DNA of 64,000 nucleotides from AWTP1-13 sp963775835 (lineage in GTDB: Bacteria; Pseudomonadota; Alphaproteobacteria; Rhizobiales; Hyphomicrobiaceae), in NCBI GenBank assembly GCA_963775835.1, contig CAVZKV010000012.1, positions 496,001-560,000 of the forward strand, in the 5' to 3' direction. Below the pieces are notes generated by a model. That model did not search any database, was not told the DNA's origin, and was given only the letters and a program-made list of their open reading frames with translations. The position numbers and the translations under genes are program-made. Positions 63,167-64,000 of the stretch are shown piece after piece. Position 1 is the stretch's first letter. Each line of letters begins with the position of its first letter.

Positions 63167-64000
63167 TCAATGCGCACCAGAACTGAGAGGGACATCGACG
63201 CGGTGTCGGCGGTTCGGTGCCTCGCCGTGTCTCACCAACAATCCTTCGCGGAGCAAACGTTGCACCAGTACGACCTTTCCATCGTCATCGAGTTCGCCCG
63301 GGAGATCGCGCACCGCGAAAGGCGCCCCCGCCAGCGCGAAATTGACGGCGTCCCGTACAAGCAAGGGAAAACTAATCTCCGTCGATCCGAACAGGATCAC
63401 GATCTTGCCTTCCTCCTCGCGCAGCAGGAGCACAAGGTCGGGCCGGGGTCGAACTGTGCTCTCGATCGAGAGCTCAGCAGCCCCTTCCAACTCCTGTAGG
63501 CATCCGTAAAGCGCCGGACGACGCGAGGTCACGAAATCCTCGGCAAATCGCGCCAAGATAGGTGCCAGCTGAGCTTCACGCGCAAAGGTGTCGACCAGGG
63601 CGCGGAACGTCGCGGCGGCCTGACGGGTGTCAAAGGCCGCATTGGCAAAACCGACCGGGAGGTTGGCGCGGAACGCTGGCGAGGCGAGGCATGCTGCAGA
63701 CACCGCCTCGATCATCACGTCCGCCCAAGTCTTGCCAATGAGGCCCAAGGTGATGTGCAACGATGCCTCATCTGTCGAGCGCGCCGAATGATAAAGCCCG
63801 CGTGGGCAGTAGAAGAGATCGCCGGCATGTAACGTGAACGCGCGGGTCGGTGGACCCGGCGTATGCTTGTCGGGATCGAAGGCCTGGCCCCGCAACGGTA
63901 GCTCGATCGCCGTGTCGTACAAGGTCCAAACCTTCGACCCCGAGACCTGCAGGACGAACACATCGTGACTATCGAAGTGCGTCTTGAAACCTTGCGCGTG
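63167..64000 (-). CDS. JmjC/Cupin_4-type 2-oxoglutarate oxygenase (5' end cut by window edge)
   Basis: Partial gene of at least 277 codons running off the right end of the window. The iron-binding H-x-D motif is in THFDSHDVFVLQVSGSKVW and the distal His in CPRGLYHSARST, as in the Cupin_4/ROX group that includes the ribosomal oxygenase YcfD/RoxA. After the double-stranded beta-helix come a helical dimerisation part and a winged-helix-like C-terminus (PLLVRDAVNFALAGAPFAV), as in that family. It would hydroxylate a protein or peptide residue; the target is unknown. Confidence 0.82.
   Translation of the reverse strand, partial: HAQGFKTHFDSHDVFVLQVSGSKVWTLYDTAIELPLRGQAFDPDKHTPGPPTRAFTLHAGDLFYCPRGLYHSARSTDEASLHITLGLIGKTWADVMIEAVSAACLASPAFRANLPVGFANAAFDTRQAAATFRALVDTFAREAQLAPILARFAEDFVTSRRPALYGCLQELEGAAELSIESTVRPRPDLVLLLREEEGKIVILFGSTEISFPLLVRDAVNFALAGAPFAVRDLPGELDDDGKVVLVQRLLREGLLVRHGEAPNRRHRVDVPLSSGAH

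Overview
The window reads as chromosomal DNA of a GC-rich alphaproteobacterium. Support for this comes from the very large NAD-glutamate dehydrogenase, the htpX-rsmB-heparinase-purH block with a DUF1674 gene beside it, serC upstream of serA with a likely serC leader RNA, and the Urt urea transporter joined to urease. I cannot place it below class level; a Rhodospirillales-like lineage is a guess. No rRNA, tRNA, CRISPR array or insertion sequence was seen.

Region 1 (1-12.4 kb): after the 3' part of a coiled-coil protein comes one minus-strand cluster, urtABCDE-ureDABCEFG. It imports urea through an ABC transporter and hydrolyses it with a nickel urease matured by UreD, E, F and G. A near-perfect sigma-54 promoter lies just upstream of urtA, implying nitrogen control. 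ureE carries a single-base frameshift.

Region 2 (12.4-24.8 kb): a molybdopterin oxidoreductase broken by a TAG codon and a frameshift, then ndk, a GYF-domain membrane protein, a glutathione-transferase-like gene, rnd, aspS, a fumarase-superfamily lyase, an orphan ParA-type ATPase and an AhpD-like protein. Region 3 (25-36.9 kb): NAD-glutamate dehydrogenase, an acetyltransferase, and the conserved purH-heparinase-rsmB-htpX block.

Region 4 (37-47 kb): envelope and maintenance genes: an extensin-like protein, two GT-A enzymes flanking a metallo-beta-lactamase-fold protein, a radical SAM protein, frameshifted rnhB, a YqaA/DedA-type protein, a DsbB-like protein, MepA and an EF-G-like GTPase. Region 5 (47.4-56.2 kb): purA, a DUF4139 protein, serA, serC, two acetyltransferases and a broken inorganic pyrophosphatase gene.

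Region 6 (56.2-64 kb) looks accessory: a small outer-membrane barrel protein, a protein joining the Lon N-terminal domain to an unrelated C-terminal domain without ATPase or protease parts, an amidase and MFS exporter divergent from an ArsR-type regulator, and a JmjC/cupin oxygenase (cut by the window edge) followed by a 71-residue Tat-signal peptide gene. The Lon-domain fusion and the oxygenase-peptide pair are the best candidates for undescribed biology. Several otherwise conserved genes carry single-base indels, so sequence error must be considered before any is called a true pseudogene. Short 11-14 bp tandem repeats recur in the intergenic gaps.
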